DNA from: Inonotus obliquus
Lineage: Eukaryota; Basidiomycota; Agaricomycetes; Hymenochaetales; Hymenochaetaceae
DNA: 64,000 bases
Assembly: GCA_032164295.1 (NCBI GenBank)
Contig: JAJHTX010000011.1
Span: forward strand, 434,001-498,000
Reading direction: 5' to 3'
The notes beneath the pieces are model-generated. The model was not told the origin of the DNA, made no database searches, and worked only from the letters and a program-made list of their open reading frames with translations. This document shows positions 54,498-64,000 of this stretch, in pieces (within the stretch, counting starts at the first letter, position 1; the number at the start of each line of letters is the position of its first letter). The position numbers and the translations under genes were made by a program.

Positions 54498-57400
54498 CCT
54501 CTAGTTTCTCGCGTAGTCTGTGTTTTTTCCGAAATAAAGAGGATGATGGTGAGAGAAACAGAGATCTCGTGTCGTGGTTTCATTAGAAAGAATATGAAAA
54601 GAAGCAAGACATGTCGTGACTTGACCGACATGATAAGAAAAACTTTCCTAGTTAGGAGATTATTTATCGTTGTTTGGTGTCATGTCTTGGCAAACTTACC
54701 GCTTGGACTAACAAGAGAAATACTTTCACACCTTTTCATCTATTCTATTCGCGCATGTCAGGAATAAGTATGAAGGATCATGAGTACATGCGAGATAAAC
54801 TGAAGTCGTTCTGTTTTAGTACGTAGGTGCAATTCCACTTGCTTTATCAAGTAAATACACATTATACTATACTGAAAGTCCCGGTTAGAAAACCTTCAAC
54901 TTGAATGAGCGACTAGATGTGTTACCCTAGCTGGCCGAGTTGGCCGTATGTATCAGGGTAAGACGGCCGCTGTGCATATAGCTACGCTTGTGTGCAACCT
55001 AATACACTTCCTCCCCCATCATTAGAGGGCCACATTTCTGGAAAGCCTCGGAGGAAGAAACTTCGACTTAGACTGAAAACTTCTGGCCCAACAAAGTCTG
55101 GTGCTCCATTACATAGGCGAAGTGAACCGGAAGCAAGAGGTATGTATGTACCGCATGTCTTGTTGGATATCATTAATATTCCATTCAGAACATTCTCGCC
55201 GGTCAGCCTGAAAGAATCGTACGATACCTTTTTCTCATAATAAGATGAGCTGCGGCCCAATCTATAGTTGATAGTGAAGATCCTTTGGTGGCGTTGTATG
55301 TCAGCTATAGCGGATGAGAATTGACATCAAGGGATTCATCTTCGTCGAGCTGCTTTAGTCACAATACGGCATCCCGAATTAATCGTGGCAATAACCGATT
55401 ACAGACACACACTAATTAGAACCATAGACTGCATGATTTACAGTAATTGCCGACGTCCAGAGTGTGGAGAGACCTAGTCGTCCAAGCGTTCTAGACGCTC
55501 TTTATTCACCAACAGATATTTCCAGTGGAGCTGAAAAACGAGCCACATAACATAGCCGAAGCCACTGCACGGTGGTCTAGACCAATATCCCTGGGTTGGG
55601 ATTCCCAGCCCACTATGTAGTGGAGTCGAGTGTCCATGAATAATTGGAAATTCGCTAGCAGAAATATTAACGAGGGTATAGTTAGTTTTACTCGTGTTTC
55701 TACGCCGTCCTTGGCAATCTGACTGGATTCTGACGATTTTGATAGCTTCTCGTCAGCCTGACTAAACCCGGTGCTGTATCGGTTGCAGAAGGGTCGGGAC
55801 TCGGAATGTATACCAAGTTTACCGCCCCGCGCCCCACCCCACACTGCCTCGTGGTAAACGCAAGTGGCTTGTTTGTCTTCCCCACTGCGAGCTTCCGAGC
55901 AAGTATCAAAAGCAGAGATGATGAGATGGGGAATTTCAAAGCTAGCGGCGCTGCGGAACTGATGCGATATCTAGGTGGCAGAACAGGTCTTTTCCTTGCG
56001 TGTTCTTGGAAGAAATGAAGGGAGAACTTGCGAGACTTCGTAAGCCCGCAGTTCAAGCGCCTTCTCGGACGCCGCACTAGACGCGGTCAATGATAGGGAA
56101 TAGAATATCTGCATGAGTTGGTCTCATGTGTGGCCACTCGTTCGCCGGTTCTTCGACTCATCAACCCCGGTATCTATATTAAGCAAGATAAGATTGGAAG
56201 GTACCCTCGGGCTTTCTTCAGCAGACCGATACCGTTTCCGTAAGATGTGATTTTGAAGACTGGGGTACCCTTTAGTTGGAGAGGAGAGAGGAGAGAAGAT
56301 CCGAGGGGTTCGTCAATACATACTGATATGACTCGAACCCAGAGAAGGTCTCGGGTGTAGACTGCGCACGAGATGTCCGCATAGAATTGATGTCTAGTTT
56401 AAGCCCGCACGTTTGCATAAACACGAGAATGAGTCCTGAGCGATTAAGTACAATCAAATCGCATGCGGAACTATCAAGAACATGATACGTATACGATACA
56501 TACTTGAGCCATATCAAAATCAGAATCGCGGCGAATGTGACTTTGATGTGGTTTATATGGACTATAGAATCCGTTCCACATAGGCACATCTGTGAGCAGC
56601 GTATCAAGCGCAATAATATCAATCAAGAAGAGCTAGTGTGCATTGTAACCTGTGCTATCGAATTAGTGCGTGCGTTCGGAATTCGTACGGTTCAAGCAGG
56701 AGAAGAGTCAGGGGGCTGGAAAGAAAGATGGCTTGAGAGCTCGCACGGCTTGGTTGTCAATAGCGCCCAACGAGGCTCTGCTATGAATAGTGATTTGTAA
56801 TTACCTTTTTAGACGCAAATGAGCTTGAGCTAAGTGAATATCCCGCGAATTCCTTCAAAAGTAAATCGTGAGATGCGCACTAGGCTAAACTGGTCTACTA
56901 GGATTGGTGACTCCCTTCAATAGCAATCACCATACCTTTCTCATCTGTTGCACCCATTCCATTCATTCAGCTCTGAAGCATCCGTAGCGCTTCGCGAGGT
57001 TCATCTAGGGTCGCGTCTATTTCCTGGCTGAAAGATAAAGGAGTCTCGCGCCACATGAAACGAAGATGAAGACATCGGAGCGCCATAGGACGTCGATGAT
57101 TGAATAAGGAAGCCCGCCACTGAAAAGCCACACCGATAAGATGGCGTGGACCTATGAATATCAAAGGGAAATACCGAATAACATGCGCAAACCCTGGGAG
57201 AAGGTTTGTTTGAACCAGCCGCTGTCACGGTAAGATTAGCCGGCAGACAAGGGTCGCATTGCCTTGAACACAGAAATTAACCAAAAGGGAAAAGAAAGTC
57301 GCGAGCATCGTGCTGTGACTGTTGTGGCCGGACACGTTCGCCCGCCGATACGGATCGACAATGCGCAGTCAAAGAGGTGTACATCGGAATCAGAGTGCCA

Positions 57401-58431
57401 TTCCGTGGCTGCGAACCTGTGCATCATGTAACGACCAAAGGAGAAGTTAAGCCGACCGAGATCGGCATTCAGCTTATCTAATAAGTGCTGAGTTTGAAGT
57501 CTGGCCGGATTGGGTGAGGGCACGAGGCTCGCGCGGAGTCTACTACACAGCTCCAATTCTTTCTCTTTCCATTGCGCTCCAAACATCCAAGCCAAAGGGA
57601 GCCAACAGAACGCTACCACGTCGACATGGAACTGTGCATCTCGTAAAGCGCCAGAGTCTCCTTTTGTCTAGCTCTGGCTTCCTCCCGTCATGTTGTCTTG
57701 TTGAGGGGTCCCTGTTGCGGGTCCGTTGCAATTCCGTTGTCCGTGCGTCCGTGCCACAGTCCAATCTGGCAACCAGATCGTTTGAGGGAATCTGATAGTA
57801 GAATTGAGCGGTTTGTGCGGTTTATGTTTCTTGAATACACCTCTCCCTTGAACGTGTCTGGTGGTTCGTGGCCTGTGGTGTGGGTAGTATCTTGTTTGAG
57901 GTGGAATCTCAGGTACAATTGATGATTTCATTGATTTGTACTCCACGTCAGAATCTGCTTACTCACCACTGCTCCAGGATCTTTGTCTTTTTCGGCATGT
58001 GCGTGTGGTTCTCTTCGCCAACGGCTCGGCTTAGTTAATCAACTGATCCTGTTCATGCGGCTTAGCCTCCGAAACCTTATCCGCCCGGGATGACCTCAGC
58101 CCGAACCATGATGGTCTATATTTGAGGAACGAATTGCAATGCAGTGTTCGCCTAGTCGCTTATCCCACACAAAGCATACGAACGTTCCTCTCACTCGAAT
58201 TGCTCGTGCAGGACGAGTCAACAGGTTCTGCATTGTGGCTGTCCCTGTCGGTGCCACGTCCCATAGCAATTCCTTTCCTTTTCCTCTCCTGTCTGCACCC
58301 GGGAGACGCCCGCCGTCTACCCAAGTTATAAAAAGCGCAGCTTCGTTAGCTCAACCATAACCGTTCCATCCCAACTCTTAATATCTATTCTACCTCATCA
58401 GCCAACCTAGCCCGCGCATATCATCTACACG
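54498..58431. other. 3.9 kb without a recognisable gene
   Basis: I see only short frames that start or stop without splice support and match no family. Examples are 54992-55240 (+) and 57236-57619 (-). No repeats with the rest of the window, no tRNA and no mobile-element motif were found. It may hold a non-coding RNA or decayed genes. Confidence 0.4.
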
Positions 58432-58959
58432 ATGCCCCAAGTCCGCCTCCACTACGCGCTCGCGTTCAACGCTCAGAGCCCACACCGCTACCATGTTGAA
58501 CCAGCTTTATTATGGGACCTACGCTACTCACCAGAATATGCGCGTCTCGCGTCAGCCCGCGATAGGCAACTCTCATCCTCAGTCGCGTCTCAATACGCGA
58601 CTTCACCCCCGGTCCCCATTTTCCGTATCACTTGCGGCATTTTTCCATACCAAGAATGGACTATTGAAGTGCGCAATACGCGCGGTGTCACTGTAGGCGA
58701 CGTCTTGAACACGCTTTACCGCGAACTTCGTCACCGCGTTGCGAGCGCGGAGTGGAATGGCGCGCCGAGAACTCACCAAGCGCGCGTTGCGGAATCTTAT
58801 TATTCCCGCTCCCGCCGCTCATCTGACCCAAAGTATGAGCAGAGCGCGGGCGTTAGGCGCATCGATTGGCTGCTGAAGAGCACTGTTTTCGTTGGACTTA
58901 CACCATCTGTTGAACGCGGATACACTTGGACACTCACAACGAAGCGTTCTGATAAGTGA
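58432..58959 (+). CDS. DUF6699-like protein
   Basis: Single exon, 175 aa. It starts MPQVRLHYALAFN, continues LLWDLRYSPEYARL, a central IFRITCGIF and WTIEVRNTRGVTVGDVLNTLYREL, and ends with LLKSTVFVGLTPSVERGYTW. The pattern of an N-terminal WDL, then W-x-I-x-V followed by V-T-V-x-D-V-L, is that of the DUF6699 domain, abundant and often multi-copy in agaricomycetes. No enzymatic role is known. The coding part is Cys-poor and likely cytosolic. ATG at 58432 follows a pyrimidine-rich leader. Confidence 0.75.
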   Translation: MPQVRLHYALAFNAQSPHRYHVEPALLWDLRYSPEYARLASARDRQLSSSVASQYATSPPVPIFRITCGIFPYQEWTIEVRNTRGVTVGDVLNTLYRELRHRVASAEWNGAPRTHQARVAESYYSRSRRSSDPKYEQSAGVRRIDWLLKSTVFVGLTPSVERGYTWTLTTKRSDK

Positions 58960-59944
58960 ACGGTTTCTTGGTCGGACGGACGCGGTCCACCTCCTCAACT
59001 CGGTTATTTCGATCTCGAACTCGGATTGTCTGACGCCGATGTCGAAATTCATTCCGCCTTCGGGGCATCGCCTCACTCTCTTCTCTTCCTCTCATTCTTT
59101 TCTCCTCGCTCGTTTTCCGATTCATTATGCATCGCACCCCTTCTAATCTTTCCCCCTTTCCTTCTTTTCACGATATCCCTCACGAATCTGCACTGAACGA
59201 ACATCGTATCCGCATCTTTGACCAAACACATATGATTATCCTGCACTTGTATTTATCTGTCGCATCGCATCATTGTATCCATCCTTCCACTCTGCATTCC
59301 TCAGTCTTTTGCTTTGTCTCTTGCATCGTTTTCTCATTATTCCGTCACCACGCTTAGTCTTTAATTCCTTCCCTTGTCTCGTAATTTCACCGCTCCTCGC
59401 GGATTTGTCTCCGTCTTCTGACTCATAGCCTGTGGCTCACAATAATTCCCTTTTCCTTCTATGTCTTGACTTCTTCTACGGTCTGCGCAGTCCGCTATCC
59501 TCCCCTCGGCCTATGGCCTCGGTATTCGGTCTTGACATATGCTTATTCATTCATAGTACTGCCATATGTTTGACTTCATGCTGTACTTGACGTACGTACG
59601 ACTTCATGTCTTTTTACGAATAGCTGCAATTGAATGATATTGAAATTGCGCCACATTATGTTTCCGGAGCGGGATGACGTGTAGCTTGCATAACATCCGG
59701 TAAATCATGTTATTTCATGACAGAATAAGGGTTACAATTTAAAAATATACATGTACATGTAAGGCCGAATATGAATACATCAACTAATGGACAGGAAGAA
59801 AAACAAATCGAGGATATGCGAGAGTCAGGGTGCATGTACAACTGCGGACTAGAACAAAGAGTGAACAGCTTGACTTCACAGCTTCATCGAAGAAACAAAG
59901 AAACCGAAAAAAATCTTGGATACAAAGAATTTCGAATAAGAGTA
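58960..59944. other. Intergenic, no gene recognised
   Basis: Very pyrimidine-rich on the plus strand (58985-59520), probably the 3' UTR of the DUF6699 gene. No other feature. Confidence 0.5.
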
Positions 59945-61243
59945 TCATTGTGCTTGCCTTTCAGTACTAGTGGGCGGGAATTGCAAGTCATTCTGATCCT
60001 GACTAGTAAACCCAAAAATAGGAACATTCGTCACACCGATCTGGTAATCCCCGCCAAACACACCCTCGTTGATTCCGATCCCGATCCCGATTCCGATCCC
60101 GCCGGCGGCTCCAACCCCGGGGTTGTCGTCGTTGTCGCTGCGGATCGGGGTTGTGTTTTTGTGGCTGTTTCCGGAAGAAAGTTCGGATAATCTTCGATTG
60201 GGAGGTGAGGATGGGGAAATGGAGGTGGAGGTGGAAGGATTTGGCATGGCGATGATAACGGAGATTTGTGCGTGGACGTTTGTGGCTTTGGATTGATGCT
60301 CCTGTTGGCGTCGGTGCTGTTGATCCGAGGCATTGCCACCTCCATTTTGATCTCCTTCGGGGATTTCGTCCAGGTTGGGATTTGTGTTTGGGTTTCGACT
60401 ACTCGAGCTCGAACTCGAATTCGGAGTTTGCTGTTGCTGTGGTCGACTCGAAGAGGGGGGTGAGGAAGGTAACATGAAAGTCGACGTTGGCAATACGAAT
60501 GATGCGATTGACGTTCGTCGACTTGGACGTGGAGATGTTCGTCTGGGAGTTCGAGGAGGTGGAGGTGGGATTGATAGACCCATTCGACTGAAAGCTCTTG
60601 ATGCGAATACGAATGCTGGAGAGTAATCTTCTGCAGGTGGGTTTGGTAGACGAGAGGGACTGGGAGGGATCTCATTTGAAACGTCGTGCGGAGAGGACGA
60701 TGGTCGTTTCTCTTCTGATACGATTGATGCCGATAGAGGCTGCATATAGATAGACGTAAATAAGCACATCAATCGATTGGAATAACAAGAAAAGATACAA
60801 GATATAGTCAAATCTTTACTTACCATCATGTCCTCCCAACGACTCTTTCCTAAACCATCATCCACCCAAGCATCCCATAAATGCGGAGGTTTATTCCACT
60901 GAGGGTATTTAAACCGAAGATCTCTCAACTGCGCAGCATATTGCATCCCTCTCTCTCCTCTAAGCTGAGAAGCACGACGCGATGAATACCCACAAGCCAT
61001 AAATCCGATGAAAAGTGCAAGAAACGTGATCAAGAACCCAAATAACAACGAAGACGAACGCGAGATTTCCGGCATGCCATTGTTATCATTATTATCACTC
61101 GTCAGTGTTGACGTCTCACTGGCGAACGTAGGAGAAGGAGACGCAGACGAGACCGAAGGAAAACCGGAAAATGATGAGAAATCTTGAATCGAAGACGTCG
61201 GCGTGATGATAGTAGGCGAAAGTTGTTCAGATGACGAAGACAT
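59945..61243 (-). CDS. Single-pass membrane protein M4, distant member of the M family
   Basis: One 84 nt intron; 404 aa from the ATG at 61241-61243. Ser/Thr/Pro-rich outside part, helix SLLFGFLITFLALFIGFMAC, SSRRASQLRG, then PPHLWDAWVDDG, RWEDMM, the intron, and PLSASIVSE. A long Ser/Pro/Gln-rich insertion follows. Then ISVIIAMPNPST, a Gly/Ile dipeptide run encoded by an imperfect GATTCC/GATCCC repeat (about 60070-60101, plus-strand sense), and QIGVTNVPIFGF near the end. Intron position and phase equal those of M1-M3, which lie 14-18 kb away on the other strand. Confidence 0.74.
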   Translation of the reverse strand: MSSSSEQLSPTIITPTSSIQDFSSFSGFPSVSSASPSPTFASETSTLTSDNNDNNGMPEISRSSSLLFGFLITFLALFIGFMACGYSSRRASQLRGERGMQYAAQLRDLRFKYPQWNKPPHLWDAWVDDGLGKSRWEDMMVSKDLTISCIFSCYSNRLMCLFTSIYMQPLSASIVSEEKRPSSSPHDVSNEIPPSPSRLPNPPAEDYSPAFVFASRAFSRMGLSIPPPPPRTPRRTSPRPSRRTSIASFVLPTSTFMLPSSPPSSSRPQQQQTPNSSSSSSSRNPNTNPNLDEIPEGDQNGGGNASDQQHRRQQEHQSKATNVHAQISVIIAMPNPSTSTSISPSSPPNRRLSELSSGNSHKNTTPIRSDNDDNPGVGAAGGIGIGIGIGINEGVFGGDYQIGVTNVPIFGFTSQDQNDLQFPPTSTERQAQ

Positions 61244-62035
61244 TCCAAGACCAAGACCAAGGATGACAAGACACAACGTTGGACGGCAATGAGCCAGTAG
61301 TAGGGATATCCCACTTCCTTGGATGCAGGCAGCTAATGGATGGGAATAAGAGAGGAGAAAGTGAGCCGAGTAGGTATGACCATGGTAGTCGAAGCACAAG
61401 ACCACTCTCACATCGATCGACCTTTTCCTTTTCTAGCCGGTTGTACTCTCACGTTCATAGCTACAACACACGCAAAAGAGGTCGTTATCCCTGCATTGCG
61501 GGGAAAGGAGCCCTGAGTAGAACTCAATTTCTACTCCTCCTATTCAGTGTGGAAGCGGGAAGCTGACGTGATGCAGCCCACCGGTACCGTCTTCAATCTA
61601 ATCTGGCCTGGATATTCCTTTTTCTGCTTTGTATTGGATAGGGAGTATATAAGATGCCACTCGTCCATATTGTCATCGCCGACTTGATCGCGTACCTTCA
61701 CAACGCCTGAGGTGAGCCGCCCAGCTCTGACTTTTTTGGCCCAACTGTTTACGCTCTTTTCCAAGTCTACTTTTTGGATCGTACCACCACGGTGGTCGTA
61801 CGATTGAGCTTTCCTTCTTCAGTATCTTGATTCTGCTTTGCTACACGGTCTTGGTGTAGTTTCGCTACGACACTGCGGGGAAAGCGGGTATGACGAAATC
61901 GTTGGACTGTCCTAGTGTTCTATGAACTCGTTATGCCGGAACTTGAACCTGTGATCGTCGTCATGGGCAATGCCCCCATATTGCTTCTATTACTATTGCC
62001 TTCAGTATATGAAGGAGTTATGGTGAAGTTTCTTG
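61244..62035. other. Intergenic between divergent M4 and kinase genes
   Basis: Promoter space. A further upstream exon of the kinase could lie here, but none is clear. Confidence 0.45.
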
Positions 62036-63603
62036 ATGACTGCCCTACTGGCATCTGCTATGGCACCAACCTTAATGGACGCCAAACGCATCGCAAAATC
62101 ATCCGATGCACTCAACGCAGTGCTCGCGACACTGGTCCACCTCGATTTGACAGACCGTATTACGCAACGTCAGGCGATTATGAAGGCACACGGCGGCTAT
62201 TGCGACGTTTTTGTCGGGATGGCATGCCTGGATGAGACGCACGCTCTCCGGCCAAAGAGGCGCGGATTAATAAAAGTCGCAATCAAACGTCTCCGGGTGC
62301 ATGTTCGATCAAACAGAGACTTCGCGAAGGTGCGCCGGTAAATTATTTCAAATGGCCCGGGCTTATCATGAGCACAGCTTCTCAGGAAGGAGTTGACTAT
62401 CTGGTCAAAGCTTCGACACGCAAATATCCTGCCACTTCTGGGATTCATCAAAGAGGGAGACTATCCTTCTGTGATCTCGGAGTGGATGGAAAACGGAACC
62501 GTAAAGCATTATCTCGAAGAGAGACCTTGGACCGATCGAGAACCATTGGTGAGCTTGTTTGTTCTTCTTAGTTAGTTCGAGGGTATTGAAAGGAGTAGAT
62601 TTTGGGTATAGCGGCTGGAGTCAGATATCTTCACATGAAGAACATCGTTCATTCCGATCTGAAAGCAGTAACGTACTATTCAGTGCTAGTGTGTACCTTT
62701 AGGCTCATTGGGTATCTAGGATAACGTGTTAGTTGGGAACTCCGGGCAGCCGCTCATCTGTGACTTCGGTATATCACGTATAATTACACAATCCCTTAGC
62801 TTTGAGGGGACCAGCACAACGGGCCTTAGAGGGTCCGCAAGATGGATGGCGCCGGAGCTTTTCGAAACGGACGTCGATGCTCATCATACAAAGGCAACAG
62901 ATGTATGGGCTTTCGGTATGACAGTCTATGTAAGTCGCACTTCCTACTTTACCAGCTAGATTTTGAAAATACGCGCAGGAAATACTATCTCAAGAAGTCC
63001 CGTTTGCCTGTCTGAAAAACGAGGCCCAAGTGGTATTTGCCGTTACTCGTGGGAAATTGCCTTCTTGCCCCTTGGAATTGACCGGCTCGACAGCCTTTCT
63101 TTGTTTCGCTTGGGACATCTGCGAGTCATGTTGGATATCTCCCGCCGAAAAGCGTGTTACGATCAAAGAAGTGGTCCATCGACTTCGGACTCGAACATTG
63201 ACCAATATTACTACTGACAAAGGAGGTGAGTCCCATAACACGTCTAGCTAATACTTTACATATATCTACACGCCTGATTTCTTCGTTATACGCAGTGTCC
63301 GGAACTCTCGGGAAGAGCTATGCTTCACCGGCTGACCCCGCATCGGAAGATGATGGCTCTCCTAGAGAACAGCCGGACGTTACATCAGCCGTAGTCCTGG
63401 AGGGCCTGATTGAACAAGCTCATTACTGGAGAAGCCAAGTAGCGGATGAAGATTACAACGACACTGATAAAAGGGAAGATTCGGTGTTAGCTATAACTAG
63501 CTTTCCCATCAATAAGCTATCAAGTACATCAATAGTTCTACGCGAAGGTCGGTGCTTCCAGTTATTCTTAGTTCACAACATAAATTTCACAGTCAAAGCT
63601 TAG
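62036..63603 (+). CDS. Protein kinase, tyrosine-kinase-like (TKL) group
   Basis: Five or six introns (45-70 nt); about 417-432 aa. Before the domain is a helical stretch, TDRITQRQAIMKAHGGYCDV, that includes an atypical glycine loop (GGYCDVFVG). Then VAIKRLRVH (ATP Lys), LTIWSKLRHANILPLLGF, ISEWMENGTVKHYLEERPW, IVHSDLKADNVLVG (catalytic loop H-S-D-L-K-A-D-N), CDFGISRI (DFG), GSARWMAPEL (activation segment end), DVWAFGMTVYEI, and CWISPAEKRVTIKEVVHRL. All catalytic residues are present. The C-terminal 100 residues are acidic and Ser-rich. TKL kinases are strongly expanded in agaricomycetes. The start ATG is uncertain, since an upstream exon could exist. Confidence 0.82.
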
Positions 63604-64000
63604 ACTCAGTGAAGAAATACAATGACTCTGGTCCCCCGGAGAACGTCAAGAAGGGACACCGACGAATAACACTAAACAACAGTGTTGGGTCTTTGAGGAT
63701 GCTCCCCGCTTATCCTGAGCTTGTTCGACAGAGGGTGAGAGCGGACCATCAGGCAACACCGATACTTCAGTCACAGTTTCGAGCTCTTCTAGAGCTGGAT
63801 CCAGGGTACCTTTTTTTTTTTTTTTTTTTAAATGTATTTATTACGCGCGTCAGTAATTCTAGTTACAAGTGCGCGGCAGACAAAATCTACGTGGTGGTGT
63901 GAACTCTAAGAGTGGTGAAGTAAGAAAAGCAGAGAAAAAGGTAGTAGTATGGTGCTCTAAAGAAAGGACTAAAGGGCGCGACGCTGGGGAGGTAGGGGAA
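63604..64000. other. 3' flank of the kinase with a poly(T) run
   Basis: Contains 19 consecutive T at 63811-63829. No gene is recognised before the window ends. Confidence 0.5.

Noticed and set aside
1..64000. CRISPR arrays, bacterial operons, ribosome binding sites, rRNA genes
   Set aside because: None seen. The intron-rich genes and tRNA intron show this is eukaryotic nuclear DNA, so bacterial feature types do not apply.

Overview
This is nuclear DNA of a filamentous basidiomycete, most likely an Agaricomycete. Genes are split by many 45-100 nt GT-AG introns. The content is typical of mushrooms: an expanded family of single-pass membrane proteins with a jelly-roll-like ectodomain, a DUF6699 protein, a CYP53-type P450, a TKL-type kinase and a Tad-like LINE. 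I rebuilt gene models by reading splice sites by eye. For most multi-exon genes the summed exons are a multiple of three, which supports the models. I cannot name the species.

Layout. (1) 0.4-2.7 kb: malic enzyme (-). (2) 3.9-19.6 kb: a tandem array on the minus strand of seven related type I-like membrane proteins, here called A, B, D, C, E, F and G in map order. F and G carry lesions, and a further relic copy (G') lies at 20.4-20.6 kb. A distant relative, H, lies on the plus strand at 22.1-23.9 kb. (3) 24.3-26.6 kb: TBC-domain RabGAP (-). (4) 26.8-38 kb: two tandem PAQR/hemolysin III-family genes (+), separated by a decayed LINE (-) of about 7 kb. The LINE is itself interrupted by a 1.4 kb insert with an LTR-like promoter region. 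(5) 38.8-40.8 kb: cytochrome P450 (+). (6) 41.3-46.3 kb: three tandem copies of an unnamed single-pass membrane family. A fourth copy lies at 59.9-61.2 kb. (7) 46.5-54.5 kb: housekeeping block with tRNA-Asn, NAC beta, NAPE-PLD-like hydrolase, coactosin, Rrg9/neugrin and a GNAT acetyltransferase. (8) 54.5-58.4 kb: no gene seen. (9) DUF6699 protein, fourth membrane paralogue and a protein kinase to 63.6 kb.

The most striking feature is the 3.9-17.3 kb array. Its six genes use three ectodomain types, each present twice (A/C, B/D, E/F). The two members of each pair carry different cytoplasmic tails. Tail type 1 and tail type 2 alternate strictly along the chromosome (A1, B2, D1, C2, E1, F2). This is a combinatorial receptor-like cluster in which outside and inside modules have been reassorted, with paired ectodomains kept almost identical at DNA level, introns included. 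Tail 2 carries LPxY/PPxY-type motifs and tail 1 does not. No ligand or signalling role can be read from sequence alone.
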